The notes beneath the pieces are model-generated. The model was given only the letters and a program-made list of their open reading frames with translations. It was not told where the DNA came from and ran no database searches. 64,000 nucleotides of DNA. Source: Lytechinus pictus. Lineage: Eukaryota; Echinodermata; Echinoidea; Temnopleuroida; Toxopneustidae. Shown here one piece after another: positions 1 through 12,600 of this stretch; position 1 is the stretch's first letter, and each line of letters opens with the position of its first letter. The stretch is from NCBI RefSeq assembly GCF_037042905.1, contig NC_087249.1, positions 13,393,201 to 13,457,200 of the forward strand, read 5' to 3'. Made by a program: the position numbers and the translations under genes.

Positions 1-533
1 TTCATGTACAAATCCAATGCAAATTGTGTATTAAGCCAAAATTCATAAATGTATCATTGTTTCTACTTTTACTGAATAGAATTAATTAATTTTGTCTTGT
101 TAATGATCAGAATTAAGTCTGCAACAATTTCCATCAAAAAAACAATTTAAAAAAAGTAAAAAAACAAAGAAATACATAAGAAATTTAAAAAACTATAAAA
201 TACATAAGAAAAAATTTGCGATACCAAATTTTTTTATTTACATTTGATCAGAATCCTACAAAGAGTCTGTGAATAAAAAAATTAGCGATTTTGGGGCCAT
301 AATAAGTTAATTAGAGCAAATGTTTTATTTCATGCATAAATTAGCATAATTAATTCATTTAAAAAAAATCTTATTTTTCAGAAAAATTAATCATGCAGCC
401 TTGTAGATTTTATCGCACACTACCACTGTGCAAATTATCGCGGCGCTCGTGCGATCGACGGCCGAGATCTCAGGGGGGTTTTGTTTAAAATGATTTTCTT
501 TTATTTAATATTACCAAAATTATTGCATTTCAG
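1..533. other. Upstream region of the FBXL13 gene
   Basis: AT-rich sequence with no coding region that I can support. A short CpG-rich patch near 430-475 breaks the AT-rich background and could be the proximal promoter or 5' UTR. A CAG at 531-533 after a weak pyrimidine run could be a 3' splice site just before the start codon, so an upstream UTR exon may lie outside the window. Confidence 0.4.
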
Positions 534-543
534 ATTTAGCAAG

Positions 544-618
544 ATGTCTAACATGAAGACAATGAACCCCGAGCTAAAGCAGTTCTTGAGGAGGAACAAG
601 GTGCCTGATGTCTATGAG
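544..618 (+). CDS. FBXL13: FBXL13 coding exon 1
   Basis: Residues 1-25, from MSNMKTMNPELKQF to PDVYE, ending in phase 0 at a GTATGT donor. The xxLRRNKVPDVYE pattern resembles the conserved N-terminus of FBXL13/DRC6. A longer in-frame ATG at 490 lies before a possible splice acceptor and is less likely to be used. Confidence 0.8.
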
Positions 619-3600
619 GTATGTATGTCTCTTCTTGGGGGCCAGGGAAATAATTACACCGGGGCTGGGGAGCAATTTTGTTCCCAAAATTCTCAAGAAA
701 AACCTGGAAATCCCCATTCATTGCAAAGTTAAAGCAATGTTGCAGATTTTAGGCAGTAAGTTGTGAAAAGAAGCCCTTGAAATTTTTTTCTTTAATTTCC
801 TGTTAGGGGGTGTTGCAAGAAAATGTATATTTGCATATTTCAGTTGGAAATTCACAAGTAATAGATCGAGATAAATTTTACCTTAAAGAAAATCAGTTTG
901 TAGTTGTTGATTTAAGGAGCAGACCAGCAATCAAAAGCAAGACTTATTGATATGGAAACCTAAAATTGACTTGCAGTTTATTGGAAAATTCTTGCAACAA
1001 TTCATAAGTCATCGAACAAGCCTTGCGATTACAGTAATATTGTGAATGGGTTCAAATCAAGATGATTTTAAACAACTTAAATGATCAAACCGTGGGGTGG
1101 GGAGAGGACCTCAGGCCCTCTATCCCCTTAGGTTTGATGTATCCCATATATTTTCATATCAGAGTTAATACTCTCAGCTGTTGATACCGTTTGTATTAAA
1201 TAATTGTTGCCTTTGTGTCTTGTTGGAATGTAGAATGAAAAGACATCAAACAAACAAAAATAACAAAACAAATCAAAAATAACAAAACAAATCAAATAAA
1301 CGATCAAACCAAATTCCTACTTTGCAGATTAAATACCTTTGAGATCAGTCTTGACGTAGTCCTACATGTAGTTCCGTATCTCACAGATTGGCGATTGATC
1401 GTACCGTTGATTTTCACAATTACTTGTACATTGTAGTCAATGTAGTAAATCATTTTAAAAAAATGTTCTACAATGATTGCGAAGCTTTGTGATACAGGCC
1501 CCTGGCTTCAATATGAGAATATTGTCTTTTGACATTGAATTGATATCTTGCCTTTTTATTTTATTTTTTTGTTATCCAGGTGGGTGTTTCACGAAGGGTT
1601 AAGTGTGACTTTGAGTCACACTTAAATTCCCAGTTGTGCATGGTTTAAAAGGCATCATCATATTGGTCAGGGGCCTGTTGCAGAAAGAGTTGCATTCAAA
1701 CGCAAGTCAGAATATGAAGCGCAAGTCCCGAATACGGATGCTTCATTGGCTGAAAATCAATTTGCGCAAGATTTTTTTAGTTGCGTTTGATCGCAACTCT
1801 TTCTGCAACGGGTCCCAGATCATGCTTAGAGGAAGTGCGCTACTGTGAATGAATCAATAAGATTGCACAGTACATATGTGTGCGTCTCCATTGAGCACAC
1901 CCTAAGTCACACTTAATTCTTTGTGAAACACCACCCAGGCTCTCTTAACTGGTCTAGCTGTGGTATGTCCAGAGGATCCATATCAGTACCTGATTGAAAA
2001 TCTTTCAGAGCTGCTTAGACAGCGAGAAGAAGATGTCCATGGACTAGAATCTCTCAAGTGGTAACTACAATCCTAAATCTACCGTAATGGCTGCAGGGAT
2101 GGGGAGGGGCGGTCACAAAGAAAGGGGAAGTTCACCCTGACTATACATTGGTTTTAATAACAGCAGAAAAATAAAAAAAAATATTGATGATAGTTTGATG
2201 AAAATTTGTGAAAGAAAAATGGAGTTATTGAAATTTAAGGGGGGATTCACCATAACAATCAGTTGGTTTTGATTAAAGCAGAAGCATAGAAAATAGTTTT
2301 TTTTTAATGATGAAGGTTTGATGAAACTGTCAAAGAAAAATGGAGCTATGAATTTTTAATGTTTTAATTTTGTGATGTCATTGGAGATTTTACGAACTGG
2401 CCTAAACCTAATTTGTGGCCAAATGTTTGATTGGTTTTTTTTTTGGGGGGGGGGTGGAGTGGTTGCATATTCTGAGAGCCTCTTGACTTTATAGACTATA
2501 TACCAAATTTCATTTTGTTTGCACCTTGGCATTAAAGCATTACTTAAAAAGTTGTCAGAATTTGCTCTGTGAGAAAATTATTAGAAATTGTCATTCATTG
2601 AAATGTAAAATGTTTAATGGTCAAACATTTTAACCAACCCCACAAAGTACGGAACCTGGGTGCAATAAAGTTAAATTGAATAGAATAGAATTGAATTGAG
2701 ATGAATTGAATTGAATGTCTATCTTACTATTATTTGGCCTGCATTTATTTTTTCAGGGATTCCCTTGTGCCTGATGAATTGAAGCCAAAGAAGAAAATAT
2801 TTGGAGCAGCTTACCTTGATAATATATATCTATTGGATGAAGAGAACCTACATGTGAGTAAACGCTATTTCAGTATGTTTTTTGATGCACCCAATTGATA
2901 GACCGTCTATCCTCTATCATTTGACAGATCAGCTCCAAATTAGGTTCAATTATTCATATAGGAGTGATGATAATTTGATTATTGATAAACAACATTATCA
3001 GGCAACCTATATCATATTCATGACAGGATAACTGTTTTCACAAAAATTTTATAGAATATAATTATTTCTTATCAGATTTTGCTGAAAATTTCAGTGTTTT
3101 GCCCAGTGAATTGAGAATTTAATAACTTTTTAGCCCAGAGTGCCCATTTAGAAAGAAATATTTATGAAACTCCGCTTACTAAACGTGTAAACATGACAAT
3201 GCAATAAATTATTAAAGGTCAAGTCCACCCCCAAAAATGTTGCTTTGAATAAATAAGACAAAAATTGAACTTGCATAATGCTGAAAATTTCATCAAAATC
3301 GGATGTAAAATAAGAAAGTTATGACATTTTAAAGTTTTGCTTATTTTCACAAAACAGTAATATGTAAAACTCAGTGACATGCAATTGAGACAGTCAATGA
3401 TGTCCCTCACTCACTATTCTTTTGTTTTTTATTGTTTGAATTACATGTATACAATATTTCATTTTTAACAGATTTGAAAACAAGGGCCAACTTGAATAAC
3501 CATATAGTATTAAAATAATGCTTATTCCACATGTTCAAGGTGGAATTTATCTTTGCTTCACTTGACAATGAGGAGAAAATGAGAATATTTAATATTTCAT

Positions 3601-6600
3601 ATAATGAAATACAAAAGAAATAGTGAGTGGATGACGTCATCAGTCTCCTCATTTGCATACCGGCCAGGATGTGTGTATAAACTGTATTGTGTATTTTGAT
3701 GAAATTTCCAGTGTTATGCTCGTTGGATTTATCTCTTTTTATTCAAATCAACTTTTTGTTGGGGTGGACTTGTCCTTTAATTATTTAAAGCTTGTGGAAG
3801 AAGTCAATTTCTTCAAATGAAACATAAATATTGAACCACGGAATAGGCCCATATAAAAATCTACACTCATCGGGCAGCTTCATCAGTTTGTTGGAAGTTT
3901 ACACTGAAATGAAACCCTTCAATATATGGTTGATTGCGAGATGTTTAATTTTTCTAAGCTTACATGTACCATAGAAGAAGGGGGAGGGGATGGTTTTAGG
4001 TACTGATTCTTTTCTTATGATAAGAAATTGTGATTTATTTAGATCATTAATCTTTCACTTCATGAATTTATATGTACAGTAATTGATCGTGATATTATTG
4101 TAGACATTAAATCAGTGATTGTGATATTAATGTATTCATTGAATTTTACATTGCTAGCCGTGGGAATGGATGGTAAGTATCATTAGTTTGTGTTGAGTTT
4201 ATTTGTTCTGGTCTTGTTGCATTTTTGGTTATTTTTGTGAAAATGATAATTAAAAAATTTATACAATGCAGGTTTTATACTGGTAATGACACCCATGACT
4301 TTCTACAACATAAACATGATATACATTACAGGATCAATTGTGATTTTGGCATTCAACAACCCAGGACCAAAATCCAATTGAAACCAGTTGGATTTCCAAC
4401 TGGTTTCAATTGGTTTCAATTGGTTTCAACTGGTTTCAATTGGTTTTAACTGGAATATAAAAATTTCCAGTTGAAACCAATTGAAACCAGTTGGGCACCT
4501 GGAAATCCTAACTGGAACCCGTTGGACAACTGGAAATCCTAACTGGAACCAGTTGGGTAACTGGAAATGACTTCCAACTGGAAATGATTTCTAACTGGAA
4601 CCAGTTGGGTAACTGGGAATCCTAACTGGAACCAGTTGGGTAACTGGAAATGACTTCCAACTGGAAATGATTTCTAACTGGAACCAGTTGGGTAACTGGA
4701 AATCCTAACTGGTACCAGTTGGGTAACTGGAAATGACTTCCAACTGGAAATGATTTCTAACTGGAACCAGTTGAGTAACTGGAAATCCTAACTGGAACCA
4801 GTTGGGTAACTGGAAATCCTAACTGGAACCAGTTGGGTAACTGGAAATCCTAACTGGAACCAGTTGGGTAACTGGAAAAGACTTCCAACTGGAAATGATT
4901 TCTAACTGGAACCAGTTGGGTAACTGGAAATCCTAACTGGAACCAGTTGGGTAACTGGAAATCCTAACTGGATCCAGTTGGGTAACTGGAAAAGACTTCC
5001 AACTGGAAATGATTTCTAACTGGAACCAGTTGGGTAACTGGAAATCCTAACTGGAACCAGTTGGGTAACTGGAAATCCTAACTGGATCCAGTTGGGTAAC
5101 TGGAAATGACTTCCAATTGGTTTCCAATTGGAAATTTTCCAGTTACCCAACTGGTTCCAATTGAAACCAGTTAATTTGCATATTATCTGCCAGTGTGCAC
5201 AGATTAATGTTTTATGTGATTCATCATCATTTAAAATGTATCTATTTAATTCTTTTCTATTTCAAGTACCATACTTGTTTCAGATAAGTGTTTAGAATGC
5301 TTAGCAGTGAAAACCATGTTCATAGATGTTATAGATTAAAATCAAAACAGATTATAAGATAATTAGTACACCACTAACTGTTACCAAATTACATCAAATG
5401 CAAATACATATATTTGAAGATCTTTCATGTAAATATATATACATTATGAAAGTCTATTTTATCAATGCACTTTACAATGGTATCATAGACATATAGCACT
5501 GCTTCTTTGTTGGCATGAGCAATAGTTAGTGCAAAATCTAATTAATTTGTAACTAATTAAGTCATTCCAACTGGAAGTTCCAATTGGATCCAGTTGGAAA
5601 CCAGTTAGTTTTAACTGGTTCCAGTTGAAACCAGTTGCCTCCAATTGGTTTCAACTGGAACCAATTGAAACCAGTTACCTCCAATTGGATTCAACTGGTT
5701 TTAATAGGGAAATTGGAACAACTGGAACCAATTGAAACCAGTTGCCAACTGGAACCAATTGAAACCAGTTGCCCAATTGGTTTTAACTGGAACCAGTTGG
5801 CAACTGGTTTCAATTGGTTCCAGTTGTTCCAATTTCCCTATTGAAACCAGTTGGCCAACTGGTTTCAATTGGTTTTGCTCTAATTGGTTTCAACTGGATT
5901 TTGGTCCTGGGAAACCATGTCACATCCACCCCCCCCCCCCATTGCCCTAACCTCAATGAGCAGTGTAGACAAATTGACGCGGGCCCCGTTGCATAAAATT
6001 TACCATTATGGTAACTTTTCCATGCAACGGTAATATGCATGCAATCCTTGATTTTTATTGGATGTTGATCAGCATTACCATGGTAGTTACCATTGGATGG
6101 TAAAGTGACCATAATAATTTATTTTATGAAACGGGGCCCTGATGGCTGCAAATAGCAATGCTGTGTAATGTGGCAAGTTCTGGTCAAATATATGGCATTG
6201 TTGTAAATGAACATATACTTGTACATGTAGATGATGGACATGAATGAAGAAGAACCATCCTGAATTTGGCAGGAAGAATATGAATTTTTGGCTATTCTGA
6301 CCTCTTTGTTTTGATATGATTTTCTTAGTTTTCTCGATAATTTTACTGCACAATCCTAGGGGGAAAAGCTATTACCCCTTTTTTTTATGAAATTGTCCTT
6401 ATTTCCCTATAACATGGACTGGGAGTTCTGTGATTATCTCCTGCATTTAATTTTCACAAAATACAAAGCCGTGCACTTTTTTTGTGCCAATGGAGTGAGT
6501 TATTCGCACATTCATTAAAGCTAACGATTTGTGTGAAGTTTCACACTTGCAGTTCCCCATAAAAATGCACCTGCATGAAAGCTTACCTGGCCGAAACACG

Positions 6601-9600
6601 AGCCACCTTATATTTGTGATGAATGCTCAGTAATGTGTGACCCCCTTCTCATCACGGCCCTAAAACTATTTTAGTGGAAACCAGTTTAGTGGAAACTAGT
6701 AACTTAACAACATGTAATGGGAACACTTGAAGCAGTCTTGGAAGCAATCTTCCACACCAGTTTGGAAAACCAACTTGCGATGTTGTTTTCAAGACTGCTT
6801 TGTCTTGTTAAACTAGTTTAAGCAAAGGTGAGGACACCAAGGTTCTTCGGGAAGCGCTCAATGGATATTAAAGTTTGCCACGCTACTCTTCACACTGTGT
6901 GTAGAATATCTATGCTGTGGTTTCAAATTTTCACAAAACATATCACCCAACTGAGAGCGTCCCTGTAGCAACAAGACTGCTTGACGTGAATGGTTTTGAA
7001 AACTTACACTTACGGGCAATCAGATGAGAACGCTAGCAAAGTAATCTTCCAAACTGGTGCCCTGAACCAGTTTCCACTAAACTGGTTTTAGAAGGTATAT
7101 TGAGAACAGGGTCTATATGTAGCTTTTTGGTGTATATAGCCTATTGTGTAAATTGTACCTGTTGAGCTTTTAGTCATCAAATGATTTGTTTGTGCTTTCT
7201 TTGATTTTGAAATTATGAAAACTAACATTGTTACATTTGAAATTGAATTTCAATTTTTTTAAAGGTATTGACATGTTAATGTATTAACCTGGCTAAATTT
7301 GTATTACATGTGTAGTTACTTGGTTCCTTTGCAGTAAGCTATAATTTTTAGCTCCAAGAAGCTTTTCAAATCAAGATAAATTGACCAGTATGTCATCATA
7401 ATTATACATGTATATATCTGATTTTCAATTTCTAACATGTTACAGCAGCTATGTCAAATATAACTTTCAGAAAACTGAGTGACACTGAAAAATAATTTTA
7501 AAAATATCTCTAACAAAGATATGCAAACAACCTATTACCCCTTTGGGGAATTTTCATTTTCAATAGTGGAGTGCTTACCTATTTTAGTATGTGGAGACAG
7601 TAGTGATCAGTTTCCTCCATGTGAGACAGGTGCTGCTTTTTTTACAAGAGAGACATCGTCAACCAAGGTTAAGTTTTAATGTCATAATAACTTTAAGTGT
7701 AAGGACCTATTTCACGAAAATTTGGACACAAAGGTGATATAGAGTATCACTGATTTTTTTTTTGCGAGTTTCAGGTCTCATGATAAATGTCAAAGGTCAT
7801 TAGCCATTTAGGGTTAATGAACTTTGACCATGTTGTGATATTAATTAACATCAAGAGTACCAAGGTTTATGATTTTGAATTAAGTCAAGATATATGATTA
7901 AAGTCCCTAATGCATTTAACCCTGTCTCAATTGTTATCTAGTATATCTGCAAATAGATAGTATAATTTCATATTTTTAGGTCAAGGTCATTTTAGATCCA
8001 TGAACTTAGATAAGAATTGATATTTTGTTCATTATTTAAAAAATGCTTTAAACATTGAATCTTGTATGAGATGGTAATTTGATCTCGCAAATGATATCAC
8101 ATGAATAATATTCTGTCAAAGTCAGTTTTTGGTCATTATCAAATAACTCATTTTTGTTCTCCCTTTGTGCTAAATTATTCGTCTTAATTCTTTAAAAAAA
8201 CACTACTGCTATTTTGAATTGTGTAATGCAGATGAGACAGCCAGGTATTTCATTTCAAGTACTGCAGCCTAAAGGATGTTAGTCATATTCTGTTAGCAAG
8301 TCAATTTTATATTCTAAATTGTCAGTAATTCTTCAAAACAACAATGAGTAACAGGAAACATTTACCCTGTTTTCAGGTGTACCATGGTTTATTGCATTCT
8401 TCATAAAACAATATGTATATTGGAACATTTTCAGTGGAGTGGATGGTTTTAAAACCTTTCCCCATTATGAATCAGAAAATATTAAAATTTTTGTTTCAGT
8501 CTTTCAGATAATGTCACACTGGAGAGTATAACAATGAAAAACCCGTGCATTAGACAAAAAACCTGATTTATCAGGGTTTAATGCACAGATTTTAAGTGTT
8601 TGTCCTCCAACAAGTCTGCTTGTGGGAACACTCTAGAGTGCATTCCAGAAAAAAAGGGAACCGTAATTCAGAGTAATTTTTTGTTTCCTTCATCTTTATA
8701 AATTTGCATCATGAGATGAAAAGATATGCTTTCCCTAGCCTCTTTCATTTGAAGCCCATCTTAACATTTATGATGCACACATGACTGAGTTAGAACAATG
8801 GAAAGTTGTGCAACCAACCCATTCATGACCTGCCTCAATCATATTTTATGCATAAGCTCTCATATGAAAGAATTAAACATGGATATTTAAGTTATGAACT
8901 TTGTGTTCCAAATAGATATCAGTAAAAGCTAGAAAAACTCACTTAAAATCATAATATTCTCATGCAAATGGGATTTTGGTTGCACAAATTTCTATCTAAC
9001 TCAATCATGCATGCATTATGAACAATGAGATGGGCTTCAAATGAAAGAGGGGAAGCATATCTTATCATCGATGTACATCAATATGAAGCAAATTTATTAT
9101 TATGATGGCAAAAAATAATCTGATTTTGGTTTCCTTTTTTCTGGGACGCACTGTATAGTTCCATGTTTGGTGTTTAATGCGTTCTTCTTCGTTTTTCTCT
9201 GATTGTAGCCACACCCTGAGTTATATCAGAAGGCTTACCAGTGTTATAACAATAGGTTGGTCACCATGACATTCAAGTAAGTAATTATTGTTTGTTATGA
9301 TATTACAAGAATACATTTCATGTACATGTTCTAAAAATTATTTGATTAGAAAAGAGTTATGATCATTGTCTCTATTCACAGCAGTTCTATGAAGGGAGGC
9401 AGTGGTAGTGGCCTTAACACTTGGTGGCAGAGTTGTTAATGTGAATGTCCTAATTTGAAAAGTAGGTCCACCCCAGCAACAAAAACGGAAGATTTGAATA
9501 AATTGAGAAAAATTAAATAATCATAAAGCTCAAATTTTCAACAAAACATTACGTAAAGGAAAAAATGTATTACATTTTAGAATTTTGCTTAAGCCCCGGT

Positions 9601-12600
9601 CGCATCCTGTTTTAGCACGTGCATGTATATTTGTTTTTATTTATAGTATCAAGCCATAGAGTTGTAATTGCATTGCTTGTTACACAGGTGCCACTTTTTG
9701 TCAGCCAACATGAAGGTTGCAAAAAGGTACATGTAAAACAGTGGTAGCTATGTTTTTTACTCCTTTGAATGTCAGTTGATTGAAGATATCACTGGTAAGG
9801 CTCGATTCACTATATGATTTCTAAAAAAAAAAAAAAAAAAAATGTTGATTGTTTTTTAATGAAAACAAAATATACCACTATATAATTATGGGTAAAAAAA
9901 GGTATTAAAAAAATGGTATGGTGTATTATTGAATTGTCTTGTCCTAACAGTTTAAATGCAGAGAATAATTTTGCTTTACAAATTTGAAAAGCATTTTTGG
10001 TAATAAGAGAAAAGGTCTCAACTAAGTAATGTACAGTCCTATGTAAAAATATGCTATACAAAAGACTGCATAGCAGTCTTTCAAAAATGTGGAGCAAATT
10101 GCGATGCGATACCAGAAAAATTATTCCCTGAAATGCATGCCAATTCTTGATTATATCCTTCATGTTTTATATAGCGCCTGGTTCAAGTACCATCTCCGAA
10201 AGAAGGCAAAGCGTGAATGGCTGGCTCGAAGGATGAAGGAAGCTGCTGATTACTATTTCTTGAGAAAGCAGCGGGTTCACTTCAAGATCTGGTCTGACTG
10301 GCATCACTTTAGAATGCAGAGACAAGAGAGTAAGTGTTTTAATCAGAATAAAGGGAAAGTTCACCCTGATGTTACGCTGGTGTTGGAATGTTATTTTATA
10401 GTTAAGTTATTTTACAGTTCCAGCTTTGATATTTATTTCAGCTTTGTTTGCATTGTTGATGCTTCTGTTGTTATCCATTTGATATTCATCCTGCTTCTCC
10501 TGTCATTCTCTTGCTATTCAGATGTGTTTGTTCATTATTCTGTTACATACAGTCATATGCAAGCAGCTTCCCCATAGCATGTAATATATATTCCATATAA
10601 TCTATTTTTGTAGTAGAATATAATAAATCCTAATATTTTTGCTTACAGAAGTATTAAACGATGTTCTTGGGGATATATCCACTGCACAAATAAAATCACT
10701 TTCAAATGTTTAGTTTCAAGTAGTAGTTTTAATAATGGTTTGTTTGTTTCATTTTTTTTTTCTTGCAGAGGCCTTCAATATCATCCAGCATGCATACAAT
10801 GTTTCTTTGTCTAGACTTGTGTTTGAAGCCTGGCACAATGTCATGCAGGAATCCAGACGGACTAAAGAATATTTTGAGGTATGCTCCCAATCGTGGGCTT
10901 GTTAAGCTCATCCTGCCCAATTCTTGTGTTTCAGCATACATGCATGCAAGTTGAGCCCTTTCCCTCTCTTCACGTAGCCATCTTGGAATGGCTGCAGATA
11001 AGGTACCCAAATCCAACTTTGTGTGAATATTTGCATATTGTAGCAATTTGGGTGTTCATAACAAGAACTCTTTGTTTAAAGTCAGCCAGGGGGTTTATTT
11101 CGCAATTCCCTTGCGATAACTTGATAATGCAGCCAGCCTTAAATTGCCGCCATATTGGATTTCGGCCTGGCACTTATTGTTTCTTGAATCCTTTACCAAT
11201 ATATTGTCATTTCATTCAGAAAAAGGGCAAATGGAATAATTTTTCCCCATTTGCCCATTTATTGCTTTTGGCATTTATATGTGTGTGATATATTGGTTTA
11301 TGTTCCTTTGAATAGAGGTTAGAGAGGGGTGAATTGGATGGAGAAGAGGACACACTGGGTCCTAGAGGAGAAGCTAGAGATGACATCTCACTATTGCCAA
11401 GAAGAGTAGCCATCAAGGTAATCACTAAGTTTTTTTTTTTTTTTTTTTTTGGATAATATCTGACATGACAGGTGATACTTTTAATACAAGCTAGCCTTTC
11501 GTGAGGTCTCCTTGCCCTCTTTCTTACTATCATGTATTAGATCATCTATTCCCATACTTTTGTCTTGTCTTAAAGGGACCATTTGACCTTGACCAGGTCA
11601 CATGACCAGGTCAAAGGTCATTTAGGGTCAATGAACTTAATGAACGTAATGTTGGGGGTATTTGTGGAATTGTTGTCATTACTTTAAAAGTTTATGGATC
11701 TAGTTTATGAAAATTGGATATAAGAACAACCATGTATCCCTGAATATCCTGTATGCGTTTCAGATCACATGACCAAGATCAAAGGTGATTTAAGGTCAAT
11801 GAACTTTGGCCGTGCTGAGGGTATTTGTTGAATTGGCATCATAACTTACAAAGTATATGGACATAGTTCATGAAGTATCCCTGAAGATCCTGCCTGAGTT
11901 TCAGGTCACACGACCAAGGTCAAAGGTCATTTAGAGTCAACAAACTTTGATAATGTTGGGGGTATTCGTGGAATGGTCGTCATAGTTTTAAAAGTGTATT
12001 GATCTAGTTCATGAAACTTGAACATAAGAGCAACCATGTATCCCTGAATATCCTGTATGCGTTTTAGGTCACATGACCAAGATCAATTGTCATATAAAGG
12101 ACAAGTTCACCCTAATAAAAAGTTGGTTTGAATAAAAGGAGAAAAATTCAACAAACACAACACTGAAAATTTCATCAAAATCGGTTGTAAAATAAGAAAG
12201 TTATGACATTTCAAAGTTTTACTTAATTTCACAAAACAGTTATATGCACATCCTGGTCGGTATGCAAATGAGCAGACAGATGATGTCACCCACTCACTAT
12301 TTCTTTTGTATTTTATTATATGAAATATGAAAAATTCTAATTTTCTCCTCATCGTCATGTGGAACAAACCTTTATTCCTCCCTGAACATGTGCAATTACC
12401 ATTATTTTAACAGTTTGTGGTTATCAAGTTGGTCCCAATTGTCAAATCTGTAAAAATTGAAATATTGAATAATTCAAACAATAAAAAACAAAGAAATAGT
12501 GAGTGAGTGACATCATCAACTCTCTCATTTGCACATCAATGAGTTGTGCATATAACTGTTTTGTGAAAAATAAGCAAAACTTAAAAATGTAATAACTTTC

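Noticed and set aside
4225..5950. Open frames rich in FNWNQLKPV-type repeats
   Set aside because: They are translations of the CCAGTTGG satellite on both strands; no start context, splice sites or non-repetitive sequence support a gene.
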